From contig NC_135565.1 in assembly GCF_964340395.1 (NCBI RefSeq), positions 17,489,709 to 17,514,708 of the forward strand: a DNA stretch of 25,000 nt, read 5' to 3'. Position 1 is the first letter of the stretch; each line of letters opens with the position of its first letter. Position numbers and translations under genes: made by a program. Origin of the DNA: Glandiceps talaboti (Eukaryota; Hemichordata; Enteropneusta; Spengelidae). A model generated the notes under the pieces. That model saw nothing but the letters and a program-made list of their open reading frames with translations. It did not search any database and was not told the DNA's origin. Positions 1 through 11,217 of this stretch are shown in pieces.

Positions 1-90
1 GTTACAGCAATAAATACCTAACATTTCCGTGCTAATACTGTATGCAAGTCTCATTCTGATGTTATATCTTCCAAATGTCGTTTTTGATTG

Positions 91-1220
<1,130 letters not shown>

Positions 1221-1637
1221 TTAATGCATGTTTTTGAACAAAATAATGGCAGCCTTGATAGCACGATATGTGAATGATATTGCACTGCTATCTAGTCTAT
1301 CAAATTGTCTGTGTTCATAAAGTAACACTGATCTTTCAAGCGGGTTAGGAAATGGCTGATCTGTCACACACTGAAGTGTATTACATGACATATGACACCT
1401 GGATAACCATACACACACTTGGTTAGGTTTACCTTCTCTACTTTGCATGACATGAAAGACCATCTGGTATACAGTGGTGTATGTGGTACTACTAAATGCA
1501 CTGTTTTCACCGATTGCCAATGCTTTGCATGCCATCTGAGGTAGGATGCTTCCAATATCATATGTACAGTACTCCTGGTTCACATTTCTGTTTACACCAT
1601 GTAAATTTACATGAGTCATATCTGTTGGTACTTCACA
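1221..1637 (-). CDS. Last exon of the uncharacterised gene
   Basis: A 138-residue terminal exon beginning CEVPTDMTHV and ending IILFKNMH before TAA. It follows a strong acceptor (ten-base pyrimidine run then CAG at 1640-1638). It is rich in Cys and hydrophobic residues without forming a classical membrane segment. A canonical AATAAA on the minus strand lies about 400 bases downstream (TTTATT at 822-827). Confidence 0.65.
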   Translation of the reverse strand, partial: CEVPTDMTHVNLHGVNRNVNQEYCTYDIGSILPQMACKALAIGENSAFSSTTYTTVYQMVFHVMQSREGKPNQVCVWLSRCHMSCNTLQCVTDQPFPNPLERSVLLYEHRQFDRLDSSAISFTYRAIKAAIILFKNMH

Positions 1638-4600
1638 CTGAAAAAAAAACATTGTAAAGTAACTCTTTAAAATGTTGGGTAGGTCACCATAGATAAAAGA
1701 GATGGGGAATAATAATGTATTATTGTCAAGGTCAATGACATGCATATGCACATAAATTTTGCAAACGACAAAATGGATTTACATGTACTGAAACTTGAGG
1801 AAAGGATTGTTGGGAAAGGATGATACTCAATGAACACTGCAGTGGTAAGTAATCAGGCCCTTAATTCTGGTTGAAAATCTGCTTTCAAACGACGCCCTCT
1901 AGTGACAAGTTTAATTTTTCTGATATGAGGAAATAGATGATAACTAAATGTATTTCTTTTTATCTCCAATGTGTTCCTCAGTGCAACAGCAATATTTATA
2001 TTATGTCACCAAATATATCGAATAACTTGTACTTGTGTTTTTATGAGGAATATTTGAAAAAAATTAATTTCTCAAAATCAAGTGAAATATTGATACCTAC
2101 TTTTGTACTGGTAATAACTTGAAGTACTCCCTCTTTATTTGGACTACGTACTTCTATATTACTTTCAACTGTTATAACTTTGTCAGCAATTTTCAAAGTC
2201 CTTGCAGTTGATTGACGAATACTACCAATACGAACATTTTTATACAAGAAATGTATGTGATTATTATATTACATGTACATACAGGGGTAAAAAAGAAAGA
2301 TCACTCGAGTCACATCTGTTAATAAAATATTATAACTTGTGTTTTGCATGTTATATTTTCCTCATCTCATGTTTATAACTGTTAATATGAAATGAGAAGT
2401 GATAACATGCAAATTAGGTCTATACATCACGAGTTCAAGTTCAGGAATTTAAAAAAGGTTTACAATTTCTATATAGTAGTACAAGCTGACTTTATGATGT
2501 CAATTGCACCTCGTAAATATGTGAGTTCTAAGCAGGTTTGTTCAAGTAAGATGGAAGTTTACTTATCAGAAGTCAAATTGACAATAATTTCACAACTTAA
2601 AACACACTACTCGCATTTGGTAGGGATAAGTCACATCTCTTGTGGGATATATACAATTGTGACCATTTCACATATAGGAAAACATATAGTAATTCTTGTA
2701 GTTGATAATGATTTGTAATTACTAATCTCTTGTTGATGCTTGTCAGTATTTATTTATTTATCGTTTGTTTGGTTTATTTATTTTGTTTGTTTGTTGTTTG
2801 TTTGTTTTCATAAACATAACTAAGCCTGAGTGCCCATTAGTAGAATAATACAAGTAACTTTTAAATATGCATAATAAATCTCACCCTAAAATATATACAC
2901 TCAGCTGGTGTTCCTTTAATGTCAATGGTCCCTTTGTGAAAATCTAGGAGCAATTTATACACAAAGCAATACAGTTTTATCTGCCCCCCCCCCACCCCCA
3001 CTGAGGTTCCCAAAACACCCATATATATACTCACTTGACAAGAAGGTGGGTTTGTGTGTTGTCACATACTGCTCTTATTACATCAGCTAACAAATCATCC
3101 AATAGAAATTCAGATATTTTGGGTTCCTTTAGTATGTCTATCCATCTATACAAGACAGACAGATAGCTATGATGACCACCACTGCAGAGTGAGTCCTAAT
3201 AACGAAAGCAATATTCTCATTATTATAAGTGGTCGAGACAGAACATCTATAGGTGTTTGACAATTTTTTCTGACAAATCTTTAAAAAATCATAAATGAAA
3301 TAGTACAATTTATTAATGAAAATTTATACTCACAGAGGTACAAAATTTCTTGGAAAAAATTTTTGTCGATGTTAAGTCAGCATTTATCAGGGGTGTACTG
3401 ACAAATTTGGTTTCACTTACAAGAAATATTTTGACTGTCACTGTGAGTAGAAATTTTCATTAAGAAGTATGAACCCAGAAAAGTTCATGAACATGCACTC
3501 TCACAAAATAGTAGAATGTTAAACATATTGGGGCTTTCACGTACAGCAGTCAACCATTTCATTCATGCCACACTGTTTATGGTTCCACCCTGTAGAAACC
3601 TAGCCTGTAACCTTCAGGGGATGCTGAAACAAAACTTTCTTTCTGGACAGCAATTTACATTATTGATGAAAGGAGAACCCTGTCATCACATAACACATTA
3701 AATTCAATATAGTGGTTGGACTTATTGTCAGATTATAGTGATCGCATCACAACTTGAGCCATCACATATTATGTTGGTCTACTAACGTATAACCATGAGT
3801 ATTGGACATCCACAAAATTTTGAACAATTACTGTGTCAATCGACTGTTTATTTCAGCAAATATTGAATTTTTTGAAGATGAAGTACTGTGTAAGTAATAT
3901 TACATACATACCAGTGATTACTTCTACTGGTGTGTACACATACTAGTGGTATTTACACTACAGTGCAATATCAAAAACATTATTGCATACCGATATGCAA
4001 ATGATATGCAAATGAGAATCAAACATTCCTTATACATGAAAGCACATAATCACATAGTATGATTTTTACAAAATTTGCTGTTTTAGATAAACATAATAAC
4101 ACTAGCATATAAAACATGATTTCAAATATAGTTACTCAGGGGGGTATGCACTCATGCTTGTAGTGTTTTCGGCTGCACTTTCATTGACTTTATGCTCATG
4201 AAAGTATGGCTGCAGACAAAAATGCAAGACCCTTGTGAAAATACCAAGAGTATGCCACACTTTCACATCATGGTATTTCGAGTTTATTTTTACTTACATG
4301 TAGAGCCTGAGCTGCAAGTCTAAGAGTGTTTGCCTTATTTAGTTGCATGTTGTTTTCACACCAGAATTTGGTTACCATTTGTACAAACAGATCAGGCCCA
4401 GGCCGTAGCTCACCAATTTCACCTGTACAGTAAAACAAATTTAAAATACATAGATATAAATAAGCAAAGATCACAAGTCACAGATATAATAGATTTTTTA
4501 GGGGGATACTGGAGATATTGATGTTTATCGGAAGTACATGTAGGTCAGTCTGTCTGACAGAGGGCATCGAGAAAATTTAATAGTCTGGATGCCAACTGTG

Positions 4601-5163
4601 GTGCTATGTGTCACGGTATAAATCGTAACGATACTGTATAGGAACTAGACAATGAGAAAATATAATCCAACTTCAAAAATAATGCTCCCTCTCCCCACCC
4701 TCCCACCCCTAGTTAAAAATGTCCGGTCCCTTACAACTTACAGCCTAAATTTTACACTTATCTTACCAACCGTCAATCAGAGTTGCATAAGCCACGAGTA
4801 GTTCAACCCAGTAGACATGTACTTACGTTCTAAATGGTAAGACAGTTCAGTAAAGTCAATTTTCCTCCCTTTCCAAGTTACACAAGTCGCAGGAACGTCA
4901 AACGTAGTTCGTACTGGTCCAAAAAGATCGTTAAGTCTTCGGGTGTTCAACACTAACCACTGGCCGATTACAAAAATACTCTCGTGTAGTCCCAGTCCAA
5001 GTGGTGTACAAATCAACCCTAGTCTATCTAAGTGTTCTTTTTGCCATTCTTGCCCGGATGGTGGGTAATCTAACACTGCATGTAGGTTTGGACAACCATC
5101 TTGCTCGCAACACCCAAATTTGTATTGACTGCATTCTTCTGTATCGTCTGTATCACTGGACAT
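1221..5163 (-). CDS. Uncharacterised seven-exon gene, about 432-residue protein
   Basis: I do not recognise this family. I joined seven minus-strand exons by eye: 5163-4827, 4422-4298, 3942-3912, 3440-3334, 3195-3035, 2221-2101 and 1637-1221 (stop TAA at 1223-1221). Junction phases agree throughout (1, 0, 1, 0, 2, 0) and the total is 1299 nt with no internal stop. Donors are GTAAGT, GTAAGT, GTATGT, GTGAGT, GTGAGT and GTAGGT; the last acceptor has a long pyrimidine run. The ATG at 5163 has A at -3 and an in-frame TGA three codons upstream. The product has an acidic, Cys-rich start (residues 1-30), no signal peptide and no clear membrane helix, so it is probably soluble. It looks mixed alpha/beta, with a helix-rich stretch from exon 5 (about 201-254). 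The 31-nt exon 3 and the exon 6 acceptor are the least certain pieces. Function unknown; the open frame and phases argue for a real gene. Confidence 0.66.
2222..3034. other. Intron 5 of the uncharacterised gene
   Basis: About 810 bases of AT-rich sequence. A plus-strand open frame at 2392-2718 has no domain-like composition and is treated as chance. A short minus-strand open stretch at about 2890-2950 next to a good acceptor (2946) does not fit the phase of either neighbour, so it was not joined. Confidence 0.45.
3441..3911. other. Intron 3 of the uncharacterised gene
   Basis: A strong minus-strand acceptor (TTTTGTTTCAG near 3623) opens a short frame SPEGYRLGFYRVEP, but no good donor follows. 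It could be an extra or alternative exon. Nothing else stands out. Confidence 0.4.
4827..5163 (-). CDS. Exon 1 of the uncharacterised gene
   Basis: Codes for 112 residues plus one base. It begins MSSDTDDTEECSQYKFGCCE and ends TELSYHLE before a GTAAGT donor at 4826-4821. Several Cys lie in the first 25 residues, a spacing that might bind metal, but no named zinc-finger pattern is clear. An in-frame stop just upstream supports this start. Confidence 0.7.
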
Positions 5164-5343
5164 GTTGATTCAGAGATTCTCTACACAGAGATCTGGAGAT
5201 ATGACGGAAAATGATGTCTGTTCAACACAACTGTCGCCGAATGCATTGATTTGGTCAGAAATGTGGAGTGGCAAACTACCCGTATCATTTACGTTACATC
5301 CGTTCGGATAGCGTGAACTCTGACCTCAACAGCTGAGTTGAAA
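5164..5343. promoter_or_regulatory. Candidate bidirectional promoter
   Basis: A 180-base gap between the divergent ATG at 5163 (minus) and the tentative ATG at 5344 (plus). It is richer in CG dinucleotides than most of the window. No TATA box is obvious. The assignment follows only from position and depends on the plus-strand exon being real. Confidence 0.25.
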
Positions 5344-5392
5344 ATGGATATGGATACTCAAAGTTGGGAAAAAGATCAGTTTGGTTTCAAAG
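5344..5392 (+). CDS. Possible first coding exon of a plus-strand gene
   Basis: The ATG at 5344 sits in AAAATGG context and opens MDMDTQSWEKDQFGFK before a textbook donor, AAAG|GTGAGC, at 5393 (phase 1). It starts 180 bases from the divergent ATG of the uncharacterised gene, as expected for a shared promoter. I could not find a convincing second exon downstream on the plus strand, so this rests on one splice site and one start codon. The D-x-F-G-F ending loosely recalls the lead-in to some TBC-domain proteins; that is only a guess. Confidence 0.25.
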
Positions 5393-5890
5393 GTGAGCAC
5401 CATGTCATAAAATCGCATATATAAAATACACGAATTGTTGCCAACACGAGTGACACCATCGACATGTCTCATATGTTGTTTATGTTGTGTATGACAGATT
5501 TGATGTATTTTTCCCCCAACATATTTCAGTGCTCTGGGGGAACTGTACATCAAATAACGCTTTATGATGTAGATAGTAATTATTCAAGCTGAACTATGAA
5601 TTTAATTTGGGTAAAACCTCGCAGAAGAACATAACGTATATAGTTTTATCTTGAATGTGCAGTCTTATAGAGCTTGAGCGACACATCGTGCCTTGAACGT
5701 CCTAGATGAATAATCTTGTGTTTGTCGTTGAGGGCACTGTTTGAAAAGCAAAATGACTCGTCGAGTGTCGCCACAGGGCCGCGACTCCAGGCTTAGTTAG
5801 TTATGTTTATGAAAACAAGAGAGTTATTAAAAATAAATAAATTAGATAGGTAGGTAGGTAGGTAGGTAGGTAGATAGGTAGATAAATAAG

Positions 5891-5973
<83 letters not shown>

Positions 5974-6736
5974 GTAAATAAATGAGAAAATAATGAGAAA
6001 TAAGACAAATGAAAAAAAAAACTAAATTGGAAAGTTGGAAGAAATAAGAAAAAAATCACATGCTGTCACACAAACACGCACACTCACTCACGCACTTGTA
6101 CTCATCACAAAAATAGTACACTTGCCAAACACCCAACAAAATTGTTATGAGACCATTGTTTTTGCACATATCCGATTTATTGAAAATGACATCAGTAATG
6201 AGGGAACTGTTCAAATTAGTTACGTCATCACTGCACACCAAATTCTTCGAATTGAAAAGAGTCAACCGATTACACATACTGCAACTAGATGCAGACTCGC
6301 GGGCGCCAATGTTTTTGTCTACATTTGATTTCTGCATCCCCTGGTCTGCATGGTAACACACTACGTTCATTTCGTTTAAAAACAAAATACCCCAAGAATA
6401 CAATCTTGTTATCTCAAAATGTAGCATTGCAGTTCTTCTCATTGGTTTCTGAGTGACTGAAGCAAATATAGTCAGTCAGTGAACAGTAATATGCAAACCG
6501 CTGTATGTGTTTTTGATGGTCAGTCAATTCACAAGTTAAGTTGATCGTGTCACAATCTTCGCTGCCATGGCCTTGTCAAAACAAAGCTCTGGTTATCTTC
6601 ATATCATAATACATTGTACAGTTATCTTCAGAATAGTGTAATGTTTTCTTTTCCCGCCTGGGTCTGCTTTATGTCCATAACCAAAGTTCGAATAGGAGTG
6701 TGTTACATAGTCATAGTTTAAAGTACAATCCTTTTT
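5393..6736. other. Intergenic stretch, microsatellite only
   Basis: Apart from the compound tetranucleotide array there are only short random frames on both strands. None has domain-like sequence or paired splice sites. Confidence 0.5.
5845..5972. repeat. (AGGT)n/(AGAT)n microsatellite
   Basis: GTAG units change to GATA units at about 5890, giving a compound array of about 128 bases. Confidence 0.93.
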
Positions 6737-7180
6737 CTAGCTAAACACATTGATAAGAGTTTGCAAAGGTGAAATAAAATGAAAACTTGATGTTTTTTTA
6801 AGTCGCAGATTATTGTACATGTCATCACCTCTTGGTTTATCACATGTAGTACTTTTGTACGGAACTTTATAAAATTGAGAACTCAGATTCTGCAATATAT
6901 ATGGGGTTAAAACTATTTTTGCATCAACTGTCGTCAACACGTCTTGAAAAAAAAAAGAACAATACATTTGTACAAGTCTGGTTAGTACTTCATGTTCATT
7001 CTCGAGAGCATATTGTTCCAGGGAAGTAACGAAAGATAAATGTGTACGTTGACGCAAAGAAAGAGGCATTTTCCTGTCTATTGGTAGCAAACCTGGTATT
7101 ATACTGACGTCACAAGTTGTATGGTTCTTCTTTTGCGCATATCCCTCTGATATAGTAAATAATATGAAGTTATTAAACAT
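6737..7180 (-). CDS. Unassigned ORF, possible exon of an unknown gene
   Basis: A 147-codon open frame with a plausible acceptor (TATCAG near 7147) in front of EGYAQKKNHTTC. It contains a charged, helix-like stretch (ALENEHEVLTRLVQ). A run of ten T at 6960-6951 followed by CAAG could be an internal acceptor, so the later part may be a separate exon or noncoding. The end, rich in K and S, resembles random AT-rich translation. I cannot match it to a family. It lies about 130 bases downstream of the bursicon stop on the same strand, and could be 3' UTR of that gene or an exon of an unrelated gene. Confidence 0.25.
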   Translation of the reverse strand: MFNNFILFTISEGYAQKKNHTTCDVSIIPGLLPIDRKMPLSLRQRTHLSFVTSLEQYALENEHEVLTRLVQMYCSFFFQDVLTTVDAKIVLTPYILQNLSSQFYKVPYKSTTCDKPRGDDMYNNLRLKKTSSFHFISPLQTLINVFS

Positions 7181-7312
7181 AAATAATAGTATTACAATTG
7201 ATATACCGTCCTAGATATGTTATTGCGTACATTACGAACATAGATCCATAATTCAGTTGGTTTGCTCGGTTCCTTAATTCCCACCAGTAACCAATTCAGT
7301 TTAATATGCGTT

Positions 7313-7681
7313 CTACGGTTCAGCATATGTACACGGCCTGCACCAGCATTCTGTAGCTGACTTCAACGTGACACGGATCACCCTTTGAGATTGGTGACGA
7401 TTCGGGCAGTATAGCCTCTCTTTCGAGGAAGATTCCTGTATGGGTTGACAGCACTGGCAAAAGTACTCTAAATTGTGAACATCATCCGACGATACCATAG
7501 AGTAGGATGCACACGTTCCCCTGCAACCGTGCGTCACGACGGTTCTTGGTATACACCCAGGTCGTGATAATGCGTAGCGTAGCTCACGTCTTCGACAGGC
7601 TGATGATTCTACGGACGAAGATGTACACACTTGTAACACGAAGAACAGATACAATATAAGAGTGCGTCTAATATCCGCCAT
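7313..7681 (-). CDS. burs: Bursicon alpha-like cystine-knot neurohormone
   Basis: A secreted cystine-knot subunit of 122 residues. In arthropods bursicon alpha pairs with bursicon beta and signals through an LGR-type G-protein-coupled receptor (rickets/LGR2), controlling cuticle tanning and wing expansion. The start at 7681 gives a hydrophobic signal peptide (MADIRRTLILYLFFVLQVCT). A longer frame to 7741 exists, but its first ATG has weaker context and would bury the signal. The mature part has 11 Cys, as in bursicon alpha. Their spacing as I recall it for insect bursicon matches closely: PGC, CxxxCASY, the CxCC cluster, and the terminal ECWCRPCT. The whole knot sits in one exon. No beta partner is seen nearby. 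Role outside arthropods is not implied; the family assignment is strong, the exact subunit name slightly less so. Confidence 0.88.
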   Translation of the reverse strand: MADIRRTLILYLFFVLQVCTSSSVESSACRRRELRYALSRPGCIPRTVVTHGCRGTCASYSMVSSDDVHNLEYFCQCCQPIQESSSKERLYCPNRHQSQRVIRVTLKSATECWCRPCTYAEP

Positions 7682-7741
7682 GTTGTTCAAGATGTCATAA
7701 CACATTGAACATATACTGGAGAGAGATCCAAGTCTTTGCAT

Positions 7742-8441
7742 TCAAACTGAGAGAATATCATGATAACCAATGTATTATATTGCATACTGTGCATACCAAA
7801 CAAACCGCATACAGGTGAAAGACCATGTCATACGTTCAGAGATAACACTCCGCAAATGTTTTTCTTCAAACTCTTCTCAAGAGAGTAACCAGAACCCTTG
7901 GGATTAAGTAGACATGTAGGTCATAACGTTATTCTAATGTTTATATAGGGTACACATGTCATCACACCCTAACATAATCTGACTTACCCCTTTAAAGACC
8001 AATGTACGATTTGGGATAAATCTAAGTGTGAAAAACAGTTGTCTAGCAGAGTTATCGAAGTTAGTCAAGAACAAAATAACGATCCCATGTAATCCTTATC
8101 ATGTGACTCCGACTATCTGATGATAAGATAACACTAATGCGGTAACCTAGGATTGAATCCCAGGCCTTTAACGTCACGCGGTTTTGACATATTTAAAGCT
8201 GCACAAGTTGTAAATAGCGTATCATTTTTGGACGAGACAAACAGCAATATGTTCACTGAAAGTTGTTACAATACCAATAATTAGATTGTACATGTCAATT
8301 AGGGTTCTATTTTATGTTACTTAGTAATATAGTAATAAGTTAAATTTCTGATTCAATGGGCGAGGACCCCAACAAATATTTGATTGGTTATATTGCACTG
8401 TACTATGTGTAGTGCTAGCATGCTACACAAATCTGTTTACA

Positions 8442-8485
<44 letters not shown>

Positions 8486-9100
8486 GTGTTTGTCTGTCTG
8501 TCTGTCATTCTGTATCTCTGTCTCTCCGTCTGTCTCTCTATTTTTCCTTGTTGTTTGTTTGTTTGTTTGTTTGTTTGTTTGTTTGATTGTCTACCTGTCT
8601 GTCAGTCTGTCTGTCTGTCTGTCTGTCTGTTTGTTTGTTTGTTTGGCTGTGTCTGCCTGTCTGTCAAACACTATAATACCACTACTAACGGATATGTGTC
8701 ATAGTTTTTCCTTGTATATATACCAAATAAACATGATTTTTGTACAATATTTGGAAAAAGAACTACACATTTCACCTCTGCATGGCACACTACAAAAGAG
8801 AATAATCTCATATGATGACATTGCTATAATGAGTATTGATTGACAGTGCGTTGCTAAAAACGTCTGCTTCTAACTATGACTTCTGGCACTATTTTGACAA
8901 ATTGTTACGTCCATTATCAGAAAGTATAACGATTTGTTACATGTAAATACTGGTTGTTTTTTTAAAAATACAAAGTCATTTCTCACAAGTTATATGTCAT
9001 ATGACGTAATTGTATGAAGATACTCTCAAGACCTATAAGGTAAATCGGAGCAGTCCGGCGCCATTTTTGTGACATCAAAAATACCAATGACGTCACACGT
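7742..9100. other. Region between bursicon and receptor 3' end
   Basis: The left part is presumably the bursicon promoter and the right part the receptor 3' UTR (minus strand). The CTGT/GTTT array lies between. A palindromic TGACGTCA occurs at 9088-9095, just after the receptor stop. No clear poly(A) hexamer was found on the minus strand here. Confidence 0.45.
8442..8665. repeat. (CTGT)n/(GTTT)n degenerate microsatellite
   Basis: Alternating blocks of CTGT and GTTT units with point changes. The open frames rich in Val, Cys, Leu and Ser are artefacts of the repeat. Confidence 0.93.
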
Positions 9101-9584
9101 CTATAAGATTTCGGAATGTATCATAGAATTGATATGCACACCATTGTTTTGGCTCGGTTCGTAAACAATATTATCTACAAAGCCGGACATTGACGTAATA
9201 TTATCAGTGTTTTGTAATGTAGGGGGTGCCTGTCCTATTTCGGCATATTCATGGGCTACCATTGTTTGGTTGTTTACTGGCTCGGAACTGTTTCCTTCTG
9301 TGTGATTAGCGCCATCTACAGGGGACCACGTGACAACGTCGTAGTTCTGAAGGTTGTTGCTGTCTCTACTCATGACAGGATTCACACTTGGTTGTTCGGT
9401 AGATGGTAAAAATGTCGGTTGTTCGCGATCGGTAGATGGTAAAAATGCATCTTCGATAGACGCATAGTGGTTTACTCCTTTTATACTTGAATAGCGCACT
9501 GTGTATTGTCCATCCTGTGTGGTTGTTTGTTCGTTGTCTCCGAGTGGTGATGGTTCACTCTCATTGTCATGTTTCGATTCAAGC
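9101..9584 (-). CDS. Receptor exon 9: cytoplasmic tail
   Basis: A 160-residue acidic, Ser/Thr/Gln/Asn-rich tail ending SEIL before TAG at 9103-9101. Tyrosine motifs: YTVR, VRYSSI (strict ITIM consensus), YASI, YDVV, YAEI and VYEPS. FLPST occurs twice (residues 488-492 and 499-503), encoded by a nearby direct repeat at about 9400 and 9431. The acceptor CCTACAG joins in phase 2. YAEI resembles sites favoured by Src-family SH2 domains; phosphorylation itself is inference. Confidence 0.82.
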
Positions 9585-9640
9585 CTGTAGGTAATGATTT
9601 TAAAGTGTGAGAAAATACCATACATACATACATACATACA

Positions 9641-9733
<93 letters not shown>

Positions 9734-10644
9734 CATACATACATACATACATACATACTTGTACTCCGGTTTGGCGTTAAATTTCGACTGACAGTTACAA
9801 ATGAGGCTATTGACCAATCAGGGAAAAGCGTGAAGACCGGTGTATCAGCAGAGTAGCAAATTTATCAAATGTCAGTGGCGGGAGTGTATTTTCTGTGTAT
9901 GAGATCCAAATACCATCCAGGGAAGAGTGATTAGACGCAGACAATCATAACAACATGACCCCTGACTGTGACTGAACACTGAGATAAGACTTCCGTTCAC
10001 ACGTTGAACACTATTTTCGTAATAATAAACATTACATCAGAGTGTATTTAGAAGGTGAATAAAATAAATGGACAAAAAGTCACAATAATTGTGGACGGTA
10101 TTGCATTGTAGTTTGAATGGTGTATTTTACTACAACTTGCGAGAGGTAGGCGGTACTACTATTGCTTCGTAATACACGACATTTCAAAAGTTTGAATGAT
10201 GTATTTCATTTGCATGTAATTAATATGCTGTTTCTTTACACTAGACACAGATAAACAATTTCGCTGAAAGTTGTATTTTTGATGTCAGTAGCCAGGTTTT
10301 GTTTTATCAGTGGCGATTAAATTTCATATCACTAGTTGTACAAACATGATGGATGTGATTGTATTGAGTAGTTTGTAGTACGAATGTCCTGCATAATAAT
10401 ATCAAGCAAATACATAGTCAGCTTCGATTGGAAGTCACGTTGGCGTCAGGGTGTCTTGTCGAAAATCAAAACATAAACAATGAGTGTATGAAGTTTTTCC
10501 TGGTAAGAATATGACACCATTGAATTATTAGCCGGGGTACAAGATAAATGCCATCCTGGCAATACACGCCTCGTACGTCGGCGTGTATTTACCCGGACGG
10601 CATTTATTACTTGTATACATACATACATACATACATACATACAT

Positions 10645-10701
<57 letters not shown>

Positions 10702-10746
10702 TACATACATACATACATACATACATACATACATACATTCGTACGT

Positions 10747-10795
<49 letters not shown>

Positions 10796-11160
10796 GACAT
10801 ACTTTGCCTTTCTTCGTAAGTATACACAGAGTACAACAATGAGTACAGTCACCACTAGGACCACTACCACAGCAACAATCAGTCCTAAGAAAATATTGGC
10901 AGATTTATGAAATAATACATAAAGGTTATGCAGTAGATTAACGTATTGTGATATATGGTTACCTTATGCTGTGTGTTTGACATAAATGACATTAACCCCA
11001 ACCATCACCAATACCGTCATCGCCAACATTTCCACTGCACCATTACCACTACCACTACCGTCATCACCAACACTTCCACTGCACCACTACCACTACCGTC
11101 ATCAAAACACATCTTCTACCACTACTACCACCACCACCACTACCGCTATCACTAACACAC

Positions 11161-11217
<57 letters not shown>

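Noticed and set aside
2392-2718. 108-codon plus-strand frame
   Set aside because: Lies in an intron of the uncharacterised gene, with AT-driven composition and no recognisable motif.
6056-6442. 128-codon minus-strand frame with many Cys
   Set aside because: No signal peptide, domain pattern or paired splice sites; composition looks random, and the overlapping plus-strand frames are equally long.
8384-8843. Cys/Val/Leu/Ser-rich frames
   Set aside because: Generated by the CTGT/GTTT microsatellite.
9088-9095. TGACGTCA (CRE-like) palindrome
   Set aside because: Located just downstream of the receptor stop codon, not near a promoter I can support; a second copy at 7105-7112 is equally isolated.
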